Assembly: GCA_045645505.1 (NCBI GenBank)
Contig: JAZRIW010000023.1
Span: 1 to 7,101, forward strand
Reading direction: 5' to 3'
Length of the DNA: 7,101 nt
Source of the DNA: Fumia sp045645505
GTDB taxonomy: Bacteria > Bacillota > Clostridia > Oscillospirales > Ruminococcaceae
Part shown: piece by piece, positions 1 through 5,077 of the stretch
Position numbering within the stretch: the first letter of the stretch is position 1
Layout of the letters: each line of letters starts with the position of its first letter
The notes under the pieces: generated by a model
What the model was told of the DNA's origin: nothing
Databases searched by the model: none
What the model saw: only the letters and a program-made list of their open reading frames with translations
Program-made: the position numbers and the translations under genes

Positions 1-74
1 AGCCTTCGTAGACTTGTCTGAACTTATGTGGTATATTTTGTGTCGCAGTAGGTGATTTATTATAACAAAATAGC

Positions 75-108
75 AATCCCATCTTTGTATAATTACAAAG
101 ATGGGATT
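75..108. terminator. Bidirectional intrinsic terminator
   Basis: A perfect 15-bp stem (75-89 with 94-108) has a 4-nt loop. It is followed on the plus strand by TTTTGTTTTATT, and on the minus strand by a T-rich tail (GCTATTTTGTTATA). It lies 28 nt after the stop codon of the minus-strand metallopeptidase gene, so it ends that operon. It can also end a plus-strand gene that finishes left of or within bases 1-55. Stem quality and T-tracts on both sides support two-way use. Confidence 0.9.
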
Positions 109-135
109 TTGTTTTATTATAAAATATTAATAAAT

Positions 136-852
136 TCATTCTTCTGGATTACATATCATACATGGTTTATACCCATTATTTATAGCATCGTTTAATTTGA
201 TTTCTGTCAAATTATTCTTATACTTGATAGCAACACAATGTTTTCGATGATATTTTTTCCCAGCTGATGTTACATAATATGTACTATCGGGAATTATATA
301 GGTTGATGCATCGCCTGTTACAGGTTTTGTTGGTTGTATTATTAAGGACTTAATCATAACTGATAACCCTAAGACACAAGTTATTAGTGCCATCATACCA
401 ACTAATAGTTTCCATTTTTTTATTATAAAGAGATAAAATTTAAATATAATACCAGGATTTTTAGTATAACAAGAGAACTCATTTGCAAACTCTTCTCTTG
501 TAATGCTGGAGTTTTGTAGATTGCTGTTTTTAAAATCAGGATCACAAATGTGTCCAAGTTCATGACGCAAAAGTGAGCACTTGTCTTTATCAGAAACATC
601 TTCATTTATAAATACAAATTTAAGGTTGTTATTTATATATAAGAAAGAGTCGTTTTGCTGGATTTCATTTTCAATCCTTAATTTTTTTATAAGTTCAGAC
701 ACAGGTTTTGAATTACTATGTTTTTTATACTCGATAATCGTAAACTGATTAGATTCAATAATGCGTTGTAAATCATTGTAATCAGTCAATGAGTAAAGTT
801 TATTTTGAATTAGTATTTTGAGTGCCATTTCTTTTGCTAAATTATTTGTCAT
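136..852 (-). CDS. ImmA/IrrE-type zinc metallopeptidase with membrane segment and Ada-like C-terminal zinc motif
   Basis: The protein has 238 aa. Residues 1-130 resemble the ImmA/IrrE (COG2856) peptidase domain: HELGH at 97-101 supplies two zinc ligands and the catalytic Glu, and EEFANEF (120-126) matches the downstream helix with the third ligand. ImmA proteins cleave a partner XRE-type repressor, and such a repressor is encoded just upstream. A hydrophobic stretch at about 147-170 looks like one transmembrane helix. The tail (192-236) has the pattern YVTSAGKKYH...C206...C231xxC234, which resembles the small Ada-like metal-binding domain found at the ends of many Firmicute proteins. The start ATG lies inside the 3' end of the repressor gene (11-nt overlap) and lacks a clear SD, so translation is probably coupled. 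Classical ImmA is soluble, so the added membrane and zinc parts are unusual. The target is inferred from context. Confidence 0.85.
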   Translation of the reverse strand: MTNNLAKEMALKILIQNKLYSLTDYNDLQRIIESNQFTIIEYKKHSNSKPVSELIKKLRIENEIQQNDSFLYINNNLKFVFINEDVSDKDKCSLLRHELGHICDPDFKNSNLQNSSITREEFANEFSCYTKNPGIIFKFYLFIIKKWKLLVGMMALITCVLGLSVMIKSLIIQPTKPVTGDASTYIIPDSTYYVTSAGKKYHRKHCVAIKYKNNLTEIKLNDAINNGYKPCMICNPEE

Positions 853-1276
853 TATTATCTTTTTTTATTTTGTCTATCAGGTTCATAATTGTTTTTTCTT
901 CATCTGTCAGGGGCTTTCCGGAAGTAATACTTCCATAAGCCGCAATAATAGCATCTTCTAAAAAATCAGGATGAAGCCGTTTGTATTCTGTTTTTGCCAC
1001 CGAGGTCACAGTATGCTTACCAATATCGTCAAGCGAACTGTAAATCTTTATAAAATCAAGCAGTTCATCATCCATGACGACAGGATGTTCATTAACGGAG
1101 TGAATATCAAGTTCTTTTAAAATGGTACTTACCATACCATAATTAGATAATGATACACCATTTTTTAATATAAAATTTATCGTTGTACGCGGAATGTTTG
1201 TATGTTTCGAAAAATTTTCTATCGTACTAAATTTGTCTTTTATTCTTTTGCGAATTAGGTCTTTATAAAAATCCAA
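842..1276 (-). CDS. XRE/Cro-CI-like DNA-binding repressor (ImmR-like partner)
   Basis: The 144-aa product has a helix-turn-helix near residues 14-42 (FSTIENFSKHTNIPRTTINF, then ILKNG), typical of small phage or ICE-type repressors. The C-terminal half is hydrophilic and helical, and I do not recognise it. I chose the TTG start at 1276-1274 because the SD AAGGAAG sits 8-9 nt before it. The upstream ATG (1294) and TTG (1297) in the same frame would place that SD inside the coding sequence. The stop codon overlaps the start of the ImmA-like gene, the usual repressor/anti-repressor-protease pairing. A promoter (1299-1327) has its -10 inside the palindrome TTGTACAA, suggesting autoregulation. The likely role is to control itself and possibly the divergent recombinase gene. 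Confidence 0.8.
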   Translation of the reverse strand: MDFYKDLIRKRIKDKFSTIENFSKHTNIPRTTINFILKNGVSLSNYGMVSTILKELDIHSVNEHPVVMDDELLDFIKIYSSLDDIGKHTVTSVAKTEYKRLHPDFLEDAIIAAYGSITSGKPLTDEEKTIMNLIDKIKKDNNDK

Positions 1277-1298
1277 CAGAATCACTTCCTTCATCAAT

Positions 1299-1308
1299 AT
1301 TGTACAAC
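1299..1308. promoter_or_regulatory. Candidate operator copy 1 (ATTGTACAAC)
   Basis: This contains the 8-bp perfect palindrome TTGTACAA. Its reverse complement, GTTGTACAAT, recurs exactly at 1522-1531 beside the divergent gene. It overlaps the -10 of the repressor promoter. Binding by the adjacent HTH protein is an inference from position and symmetry. Confidence 0.45.
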
Positions 1309-1327
1309 AAAATGTCTAATTCGTCAA
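1299..1327 (-). promoter_or_regulatory. Promoter for the repressor-protease operon
   Basis: Read on the minus strand, TTGACG (1327-1322) is followed by 17 nt and then TACAAT (1304-1299), each hexamer 5/6 to the sigma-A consensus. The -10 lies inside the palindrome TTGTACAA (1300-1307), so a protein bound there would block transcription. The SD and TTG start of the repressor lie just downstream. Confidence 0.65.
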
Positions 1328-1345
1328 TAAAATTAACAAATGTAG

Positions 1346-1373
1346 TTGACAATTTACTGGTTATTGGTATAAT
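1346..1373 (+). promoter_or_regulatory. Strong sigma-A promoter in the divergent region
   Basis: Both hexamers are perfect: TTGACA (1346-1351) and TATAAT (1368-1373) with a 16-nt spacer, giving a start near 1380. It points at the recombinase gene with a leader of about 150 nt. The first thing transcribed would be the inverted repeat at 1383-1430 followed by six T's, so the transcript may end early or be regulated there. Confidence 0.75.
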
Positions 1374-1382
1374 TAAAGACAA

Positions 1383-1430
1383 TACAATATACATCAAATT
1401 AAAACAAGACGATAAAATGTGTATATTGTA
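1383..1430 (+). repeat. Inverted repeat followed by T6: leader terminator/attenuator or operator pair
   Basis: TACAATATACA (1383-1393) and TGTATATTGTA (1420-1430) form a perfect 11-bp inverted repeat with a 26-nt loop. TTTTTT follows at 1435-1440. The repeat begins within a few bases of the start expected from the 1346-1373 promoter. As RNA it could be a weak AT-rich terminator giving a transcript of about 60 nt. As DNA, each arm carries TACAAT/ATTGTA, also present in the TTGTACAA palindromes, so it could be repressor half-sites. The sequence alone does not decide. Confidence 0.45.
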
Positions 1431-1458
1431 GCTCTTTTTTGTAAAAAACAGTAAATCA

Positions 1459-1487
1459 TTGGCAACTTCACGGAATATTATTATGTT
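1459..1487 (+). promoter_or_regulatory. Possible second promoter of the recombinase gene
   Basis: TTGGCA (1459-1464) and TATGTT (1482-1487) are 17 nt apart. The -35 lies in GTAAATCATTGGCAA, which matches 14 of 15 bases of the -35 region of the tetR promoter (2605-2619). That shared block is the main support, as the -10 is poor. Confidence 0.4.
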
Positions 1488-1521
1488 CGTGGTAAAATAC
1501 TAATATAACTATAGAAAGGAA

Positions 1522-1531
1522 GTTGTACAAT
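1522..1531. promoter_or_regulatory. Candidate operator copy 2 (GTTGTACAAT)
   Basis: This is an exact inverted copy of the element at 1299-1308. It sits between the SD (AAAGGAAG, 1515-1522) and the recombinase ATG, where a bound protein could act as a roadblock. Its role as an operator is inferred from the matching copy over the repressor promoter. Confidence 0.4.
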
Positions 1532-2372
1532 GACTAAAATAATAACAGAAAAATTAATCGAAAAATTCAAACATTATTTAATTAATGAAGAAAAGGCTTC
1601 TGCTACGCTAGAAAAATATATGCGTGATATCAGGGCTTTCTCACAGTGGACTTCGGGATCCGAGTTTGACAAGCGGAAAGTTCTTGATTACAAAGAATAT
1701 TTGATAAGTAAATATGCTCCTGCATCTGTTAATTCTGTTTTATCCTCACTCAACAGTTTTTTTGAATTTAATAATTGGTATGAGATGAAGGTTAAAATGC
1801 TCAAAATTCAAAAGCAGATTTTTGCACAAAAAGATAAAGAACTTTCAAAGGCAGAATACGAAAGATTGCTTGATGCTGCAAAAGCAAAGAGTAACCAGAG
1901 ATTATATTTGTTAATGCAAACGATCTGTTCAAGCGGAATTAGGGTATCGGAATTACGGCATGTAACAGTTGAGGCAATAAAGTTAAGAAAAGCGACTATT
2001 AATTGTAAGGGTAAAATGAGAATTGTAATTTTACCTAAGGAGCTTTGCAGAATGCTCATAGAATACGCGAAAACCCAAAAAATAACAAGTGGCTCCGTTT
2101 TTGTAACAAAAACAGGAAAACCACTTGACAGAAGTACTATATGGAAAATGATGAAGGTACTTTGTGAAAGTGCAAAAGTATCTAAATATAAAGTGTTTCC
2201 ACATAATTTAAGGCATCTTTTCGCACGCACTTTTTACACACTTCAAAAAGACATTGTAAGACTTGCAGACATTCTCGGACATTCAAGCGTAAACACCACA
2301 CGTATATATACAATGGAAACCGGTGAAATACACCGTAGACAAATTCAAAAATTAGGACTTTTACGTCTATAA
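1530..2372 (+). CDS. Tyrosine recombinase, probable DNA invertase
   Basis: The protein has 280 aa, a compact XerC/D-like size. The N-terminal SAM-like core-binding domain spans about 3-85 and the catalytic domain about 105-275. All catalytic residues are visible: Arg138 (SGIRVSEL), Lys in the beta-hairpin at 160/162 (CKGKMRIV), His225 and Arg228 (HNLRH), His251 (LGHSS) and the nucleophile Tyr260 (TRIYT). The start ATG at 1530 has SD AAAGGAAG 7 nt upstream. There is no extra N-terminal arm-binding domain as in lambda-type integrases. Ten bases after its stop codon lies the first of three palindromic sites with asymmetric centres, two in one orientation and one in the other, around a promoter. 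This is the usual layout of recombinases that flip a neighbouring segment. It could instead be a relict integrase of a mobile element, given the ImmR/ImmA-like pair beside it. Confidence 0.9.
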   Translation: MTKIITEKLIEKFKHYLINEEKASATLEKYMRDIRAFSQWTSGSEFDKRKVLDYKEYLISKYAPASVNSVLSSLNSFFEFNNWYEMKVKMLKIQKQIFAQKDKELSKAEYERLLDAAKAKSNQRLYLLMQTICSSGIRVSELRHVTVEAIKLRKATINCKGKMRIVILPKELCRMLIEYAKTQKITSGSVFVTKTGKPLDRSTIWKMMKVLCESAKVSKYKVFPHNLRHLFARTFYTLQKDIVRLADILGHSSVNTTRIYTMETGEIHRRQIQKLGLLRL

Positions 2373-2379
2373 ATAAAAA

Positions 2380-2403
2380 TACCACATAATCGATATTATG
2401 TGG
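2380..2403 (+). repeat. Recombinase-like site 1 (left, centre CGAT)
   Basis: The arms CCACATAAT (2382-2390) and ATTATGTGG (2395-2403) are perfect 9-bp inverted repeats around the 4-bp centre CGAT. The 24 bases match the reverse complement of site 3 (2678-2701) at 23 positions. AAAGGCA follows at 2404-2410. It starts 7 bp after the recombinase stop codon. The arms-plus-spacer shape is that of a tyrosine recombinase core site. Confidence 0.75.
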
Positions 2404-2414
2404 AAAGGCAAATT

Positions 2415-2434
2415 CACATAATCGATATTATGTT
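2415..2434 (+). repeat. Recombinase-like site 2 (left, centre CGAT)
   Basis: The arms ACATAAT (2416-2422) and ATTATGT (2427-2433) flank CGAT. It is a direct repeat of site 1 with a 32-bp period, and CAAGGCA follows. Its 18-bp core is the exact reverse complement of the site 3 core. It offers a second left partner for inversion, or a 32-bp deletion partner for site 1. Confidence 0.7.
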
Positions 2435-2518
2435 GCAAGGCATCATTAAATTGACACAAAAAGGAACTAAACTACCATATGAAATACACATATTTTTCTA
2501 AGAAAGTGCATAATTTTT

Positions 2519-2552
2519 AGACCGGTTATTGTTAATTTTGTTAAACCGGTCT
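2519..2552 (+). repeat. 9-bp inverted repeat AGACCGGTT/AACCGGTCT: terminator or TetR operator
   Basis: A perfect stem, AGACCGGTT (2519-2527) with AACCGGTCT (2544-2552), has a 16-nt loop. Only GTTT follows directly, and the T6 run comes about 13 nt later, so it is a mediocre plus-strand terminator. It would help stop recombinase transcripts entering tetR. The arms also resemble TAGACC/GGTCTA-type boxes of some TetR-family proteins such as NemR, so it may bind the TetR encoded downstream. It lies inside the putative invertible segment, upstream of the tetR promoter. Confidence 0.5.
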
Positions 2553-2612
2553 GTTTCGCTATGTCTTTTTTAATGCATATTGATAATTTTTCTATATAAC
2601 AACTGTAAATCA

Positions 2613-2641
2613 TTGACAAACACTCCTGAACATGCTATAAT
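2613..2641 (+). promoter_or_regulatory. Consensus sigma-A promoter driving tetR
   Basis: TTGACA (2613-2618), 17 nt, TATAAT (2636-2641): both hexamers and the spacing are ideal. The expected start is near 2648, giving a leader of about 137 nt that includes site 3. Because it lies between inverted sites, its direction would depend on the inversion state. In this sequence it faces tetR (ON). Confidence 0.85.
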
Positions 2642-2677
2642 ATGTACGCTGTAAATATTGAACTCGGCGATAATTCA

Positions 2678-2701
2678 CCACATAATATCGATTATGTTGT
2701 A
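2678..2701 (-). repeat. Recombinase-like site 3 (right, inverted centre ATCG)
   Basis: The arms CCACATAAT (2678-2686) and ATTATGTTG (2691-2699) flank the centre ATCG, the reverse complement of the CGAT in sites 1 and 2. It lies between the tetR promoter and the tetR gene, as expected for the right end of an invertible promoter. Its flanks (AATTCA before, TAAGGCAT after) match those of site 2 in the direct sense, so only the core is inverted. Confidence 0.75.
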
Positions 2702-2784
2702 AGGCATATTTTTTTTAACATCTTTTGTAATGAACATTACTTTGCCGAAATATGGGACAAGAATTTCAAGAAAGGGTTGAAAAA

Positions 2785-3348
2785 ATGGATACTTATAATC
2801 TGCCTGACAGAAAAAAAGAAATTATAAGAATCACATGGCAATACTTACTCACAACAGGGTTGGCACACGCTTCAATTGGGGAATTATGCAGAGAAACAAA
2901 ACTTGCACAAAGCAGTTTGTATCATTGGTTTGAAAACAAAGACGATATATGGATAAGTGCCGGAAAGTACGGATTATCAAAAGTCGTTGATGCACTTTTC
3001 ACTTTTACCCTTAATCACACAGATGATGTGCGAAAGTATTTCGATACACTCTTGGACGAGGTTGAAAAGTGTAAGTATGAGCTTCGACTTGCAATACAGA
3101 TTACAACCAGTCCTGTTTTCGGTGAACGTATGAGAGATAAGTCAAAGGACTTCAGACTTCTCTACGAAAAGTATGCGGAAAGGATTATGGGTATTTTCGG
3201 ATGCACTCATCATCAAGCTGAGATTTTTATTTACACAATAATTGCATCTGTAATTGATTATGTTATATGGGATGACGGAGAAAAGACACAAATGCTTCTT
3301 GAAAATCTGTACATGAGAATCGTGAGAAAAATATATATTGAACATTAA
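2785..3348 (+). CDS. TetR/AcrR-family transcriptional regulator
   Basis: The product has 187 aa. The N-terminal HTH has the TetR pattern: a first helix RKKEIIRITWQYLLTTG (9-25), then HASIGELCRETKLAQSSLYHWF (28-49) with the recognition helix and the typical LYxxFxNKDDI ending. The ligand-binding half (55-187) is helical and I cannot assign a ligand. The start at 2785 was chosen for SD AAAGGG (2771-2776) 8 nt upstream. An ATG at 2752 in frame lacks a comparable SD. It is transcribed from the promoter at 2613-2641 inside the putative invertible segment, and the small membrane protein gene follows after 19 nt. By position it probably controls the downstream surface operon, its own promoter, or both. 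Whether it represses or activates cannot be told. Confidence 0.9.
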   Translation: MDTYNLPDRKKEIIRITWQYLLTTGLAHASIGELCRETKLAQSSLYHWFENKDDIWISAGKYGLSKVVDALFTFTLNHTDDVRKYFDTLLDEVEKCKYELRLAIQITTSPVFGERMRDKSKDFRLLYEKYAERIMGIFGCTHHQAEIFIYTIIASVIDYVIWDDGEKTQMLLENLYMRIVRKIYIEH

Positions 3349-3367
3349 TAGAAAGTGAGCTAAAATT

Positions 3368-3613
3368 TTGGACTACATCATAGACATATTATTAAATGAT
3401 AGCTTTTTAGTAGTAATATTTGTAATAATTATCGTGTTTTTTTTGATTCTTGCATTCTTTATAAATTTATATATTCCATTTAAGAAAGAACGGAATTACA
3501 TAAAAATGGAAATGGCACGTTCATTTGAGGAAGAAGAGTACTTATATTGGAAAAGAAAATTAAAGTATTTGTATTTGAGTTATATTCCATTGATGGGCAG
3601 ATTTTTTAGATAG
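3368..3613 (+). CDS. Small single-pass membrane protein of unknown function
   Basis: The protein has 81 aa. A long hydrophobic segment (about residues 11-34) is followed by a basic, aromatic cytoplasmic-type tail with KRKLKYLYLSY and ending GRFFR. The TTG start at 3368 has SD AAAGTGAG 8 nt before it, and no ATG lies near. The gap to tetR is 19 nt, so the two are probably co-transcribed. I recognise no family. It could be a sensor or partner of the TetR protein or a small accessory of the surface system. Confidence 0.65.
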   Translation: MDYIIDILLNDSFLVVIFVIIIVFFLILAFFINLYIPFKKERNYIKMEMARSFEEEEYLYWKRKLKYLYLSYIPLMGRFFR

Positions 3614-3737
3614 ATTTTCAACTTTTAAGGTAAGTTGTTATTTTGTGCATCTGTGTTGTACTTTAAGATATGTACATACATTTCTCATTATTTTATAAGC
3701 AATATTTTTTAAATTAAAATGAAATGTGGTGATAAAT
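3614..3737 (+). promoter_or_regulatory. Intergenic region before the surface operon
   Basis: These 124 nt separate tetR and its small partner from the surface genes. They contain the weak hairpin, a perfect 10-bp palindrome TATGTACATA (3669-3678) that could bind a regulator, and a possible -10 TATAAG (3695-3700) without a good -35. No copy of the AGACCGGTT arm is present. A dedicated promoter is likely but I cannot fix it. Confidence 0.35.
3619..3637 (+). terminator. Weak hairpin after the small membrane protein gene
   Basis: CAACTT (3619-3624) pairs with AAGTTG (3632-3637) over a 7-nt loop, followed by TTATTTTGT. The 6-bp stem is short, so at most it attenuates read-through into the surface operon. 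Confidence 0.3.
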
Positions 3738-5060
3738 ATGAAAAGATACCTGACCGGAGGAATACTAAGGATAATTGTATTTTTTTTGATAGTGTTACAA
3801 GTGATGGTAATAAATGTATCGGCAAAAGATAATGTCTTGTCGATATATAAAAATAATCCGGAGGATAGTATCCCATTTAGTGTTACCGGTATGTTTCCCG
3901 GAGATTGCGAAACAAATACTTATACTATTAGAGTTTCGTATAATGGCGATATTAAGATATATTTTAAAGCCAATGTAAGAAGTGGCGAAAAGCTTGCAGA
4001 GGTCTTAATGTGCAAGGTTGTTATGGGTGACAACAATCAACTCCTTTATGATGGGGTAATGAAGGAAATGCCTGATTTGGAGCATTCATTATCGGCAGTA
4101 AACAGAACTGAAGATTTGAAATACGTGATTTCGGTTTATCTTGATAAAAGTGTAGATAACGATTATCAGAATAAAGAATTGGTTGCCGATTTTGAATGGT
4201 GGGTATATACTTCAGACGAAGGATATTCTGGAGGTGGAGGAACAATAAAGCCTATTATCCCCCCTAGTGGTGAAGATAAACCTGTGATACCCCCTGACGA
4301 AAATGAACCATCAGATTTGCCAACGGATAATGCACAGCGTCCAGAAGGTGAAAGTACAACTTCGAAAGATGCCCAGAGACCTACTGGAGAACTTATAAAT
4401 CCCCCAAAAACAGGGGATTCCACAAATCCAATTTTATGGATTGTATTAATATGTATATCTCTTTTTGTTATTTTTCTGTTTACATTTTTTAAGAAGAGGA
4501 AAAGAGAAACAAAGCAAGAAAGAAATCCGATTATGAAAAAGCTTACTGCCTGTATAGTGATAATCGTAATTCTTGCAATATGCTTGTGCATTACTACGTT
4601 TGCTTTGGTGCGTTATACCGTAAATCTTGACAAAAATATCTTTAAAACCGGAACAGTTAATATAAATCTAAACGATGACGCCCCGATTATTAAGCAAGGT
4701 GAATTTCTGTTTGAACCAGGTATGACAGTAATAAAAGATTTTTTTATTGAAAATGAAAGTTCAGATTCGGTATATTATAAGATTTATTTTGACAATGTAA
4801 ATGGCGGACTTGAAAAGGTTTTAGATGTAAAAATTGTTGATAAAGAAACCGGTGCCAAGTTGTATGACGGTAAAGCAGAAGACCTTATAAGAGAGAACTG
4901 CCATAGTGAAAAACTTTTGATAAATGAAAGACGAATTCTTACGGCAGAATTTCATTATCCTGAAGATAGTGGAAATGAAACACAAAACTTGAGTATGTCT
5001 TTTGATATGTGCGCTGTAGCAACACAGGAAAAGAATAATCCTAATAAAGAATTTGATTAA
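3738..5060 (+). CDS. Composite surface protein: LPXTG-like anchored domain fused to a TasA-like domain
   Basis: The product has 440 aa and appears to be two proteins in one frame. Part 1 has a signal peptide (1-29, VSA before KD), a beta-rich domain (about 35-157, with GMFPGD, LLYDGVM, FEWWV), a Gly/Pro-rich spacer (163-220), then NPPKTG (221-226), a hydrophobic segment (230-251) and KKRKRE. That is a complete sortase-type anchor. Part 2 begins at Met266 (MKKLTACIVIIVILAICLC) with a second signal-like helix, NIFKTGTVNINLN (300-312, the SipW/TasA-type N-terminus) and a domain with FLFEPGMTVIKDFFIEN and a C-terminal NNPNKEFD. Normally an anchored protein ends soon after the basic tail. Start: ATG 3738 after SD GGTGAT. 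The signal peptidase gene follows 17 nt later with its own SD. Sortase and SipW cleavage are inferred from motifs. Both halves resemble clostridial TasA-cluster proteins of unknown detailed role. Confidence 0.8.
   Translation: MKRYLTGGILRIIVFFLIVLQVMVINVSAKDNVLSIYKNNPEDSIPFSVTGMFPGDCETNTYTIRVSYNGDIKIYFKANVRSGEKLAEVLMCKVVMGDNNQLLYDGVMKEMPDLEHSLSAVNRTEDLKYVISVYLDKSVDNDYQNKELVADFEWWVYTSDEGYSGGGGTIKPIIPPSGEDKPVIPPDENEPSDLPTDNAQRPEGESTTSKDAQRPTGELINPPKTGDSTNPILWIVLICISLFVIFLFTFFKKRKRETKQERNPIMKKLTACIVIIVILAICLCITTFALVRYTVNLDKNIFKTGTVNINLNDDAPIIKQGEFLFEPGMTVIKDFFIENESSDSVYYKIYFDNVNGGLEKVLDVKIVDKETGAKLYDGKAEDLIRENCHSEKLLINERRILTAEFHYPEDSGNETQNLSMSFDMCAVATQEKNNPNKEFD
4533..5060 (+). other. Possible separate product from internal ATG (TasA-like half)
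   Basis: Met266 of the composite frame (ATG 4533) would give a stand-alone 175-aa TasA-like preprotein with a good signal peptide. Upstream there is only a poor SD (AAGAAAG about 11 nt away). It may be made from this start, or only as the C-terminal half of the fusion. Confidence 0.4.
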
Positions 5061-5077
5061 GAAGGAGCGATAATGTA

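Larger units (their letters stand above)
2404..2677. other. Putative invertible promoter segment (inverton)
   Basis: This 274-bp gene-free segment lies between inverted 24-bp repeats (site 1 and site 3). It contains site 2, the inverted repeat 2519-2552 and the strong promoter 2613-2641 directed at tetR. Inversion through site 1 and site 3 would turn that promoter toward the recombinase's 3' end and disconnect tetR from it. The presence of a complete tyrosine recombinase gene next to it supports a phase switch. Only one orientation is visible here, so switching itself is inferred. Confidence 0.6.

Noticed and set aside
1..55. Possible 3' end of a plus-strand gene (frame from base 2 reading to TGA at 53-55)
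   Set aside because: Only 17 codons, no recognisable family, and another frame also ends nearby. The terminator at 75-108 makes an upstream plus-strand gene plausible but does not identify it.
272..283. ACATAATATGT in the metallopeptidase gene, similar to the recombinase site
   Set aside because: It lacks the 4-bp centre and flanks and lies inside coding sequence. Chance is likely in AT-rich DNA.
1277..1297. Longer N-terminus for the XRE repressor (ATG 1294 or TTG 1297)
   Set aside because: These starts would lie before the clear SD AAGGAAG and on top of the promoter and operator region. TTG 1276 fits the SD spacing.
1808..2230. Long minus-strand open frame inside the recombinase gene
   Set aside because: It is a mirror of a well-supported recombinase with all catalytic residues. 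It has no SD and no family resemblance.
136..2372. A whole ICE or prophage bounded in the window
   Set aside because: Only the repressor, protease and recombinase are present. There are no transfer, replication or phage structural genes, no excisionase and no tRNA-type attachment site. The recombinase fits the adjacent inverted sites better.
2752..2784. Earlier ATG for tetR
   Set aside because: It has no SD comparable to AAAGGG before 2785, and the family alignment starts naturally at the later Met.
2642..2827. 61-codon open frame over the tetR leader
   Set aside because: It overlaps site 3 and the tetR start, has no SD, and its composition reflects AT-rich leader DNA.
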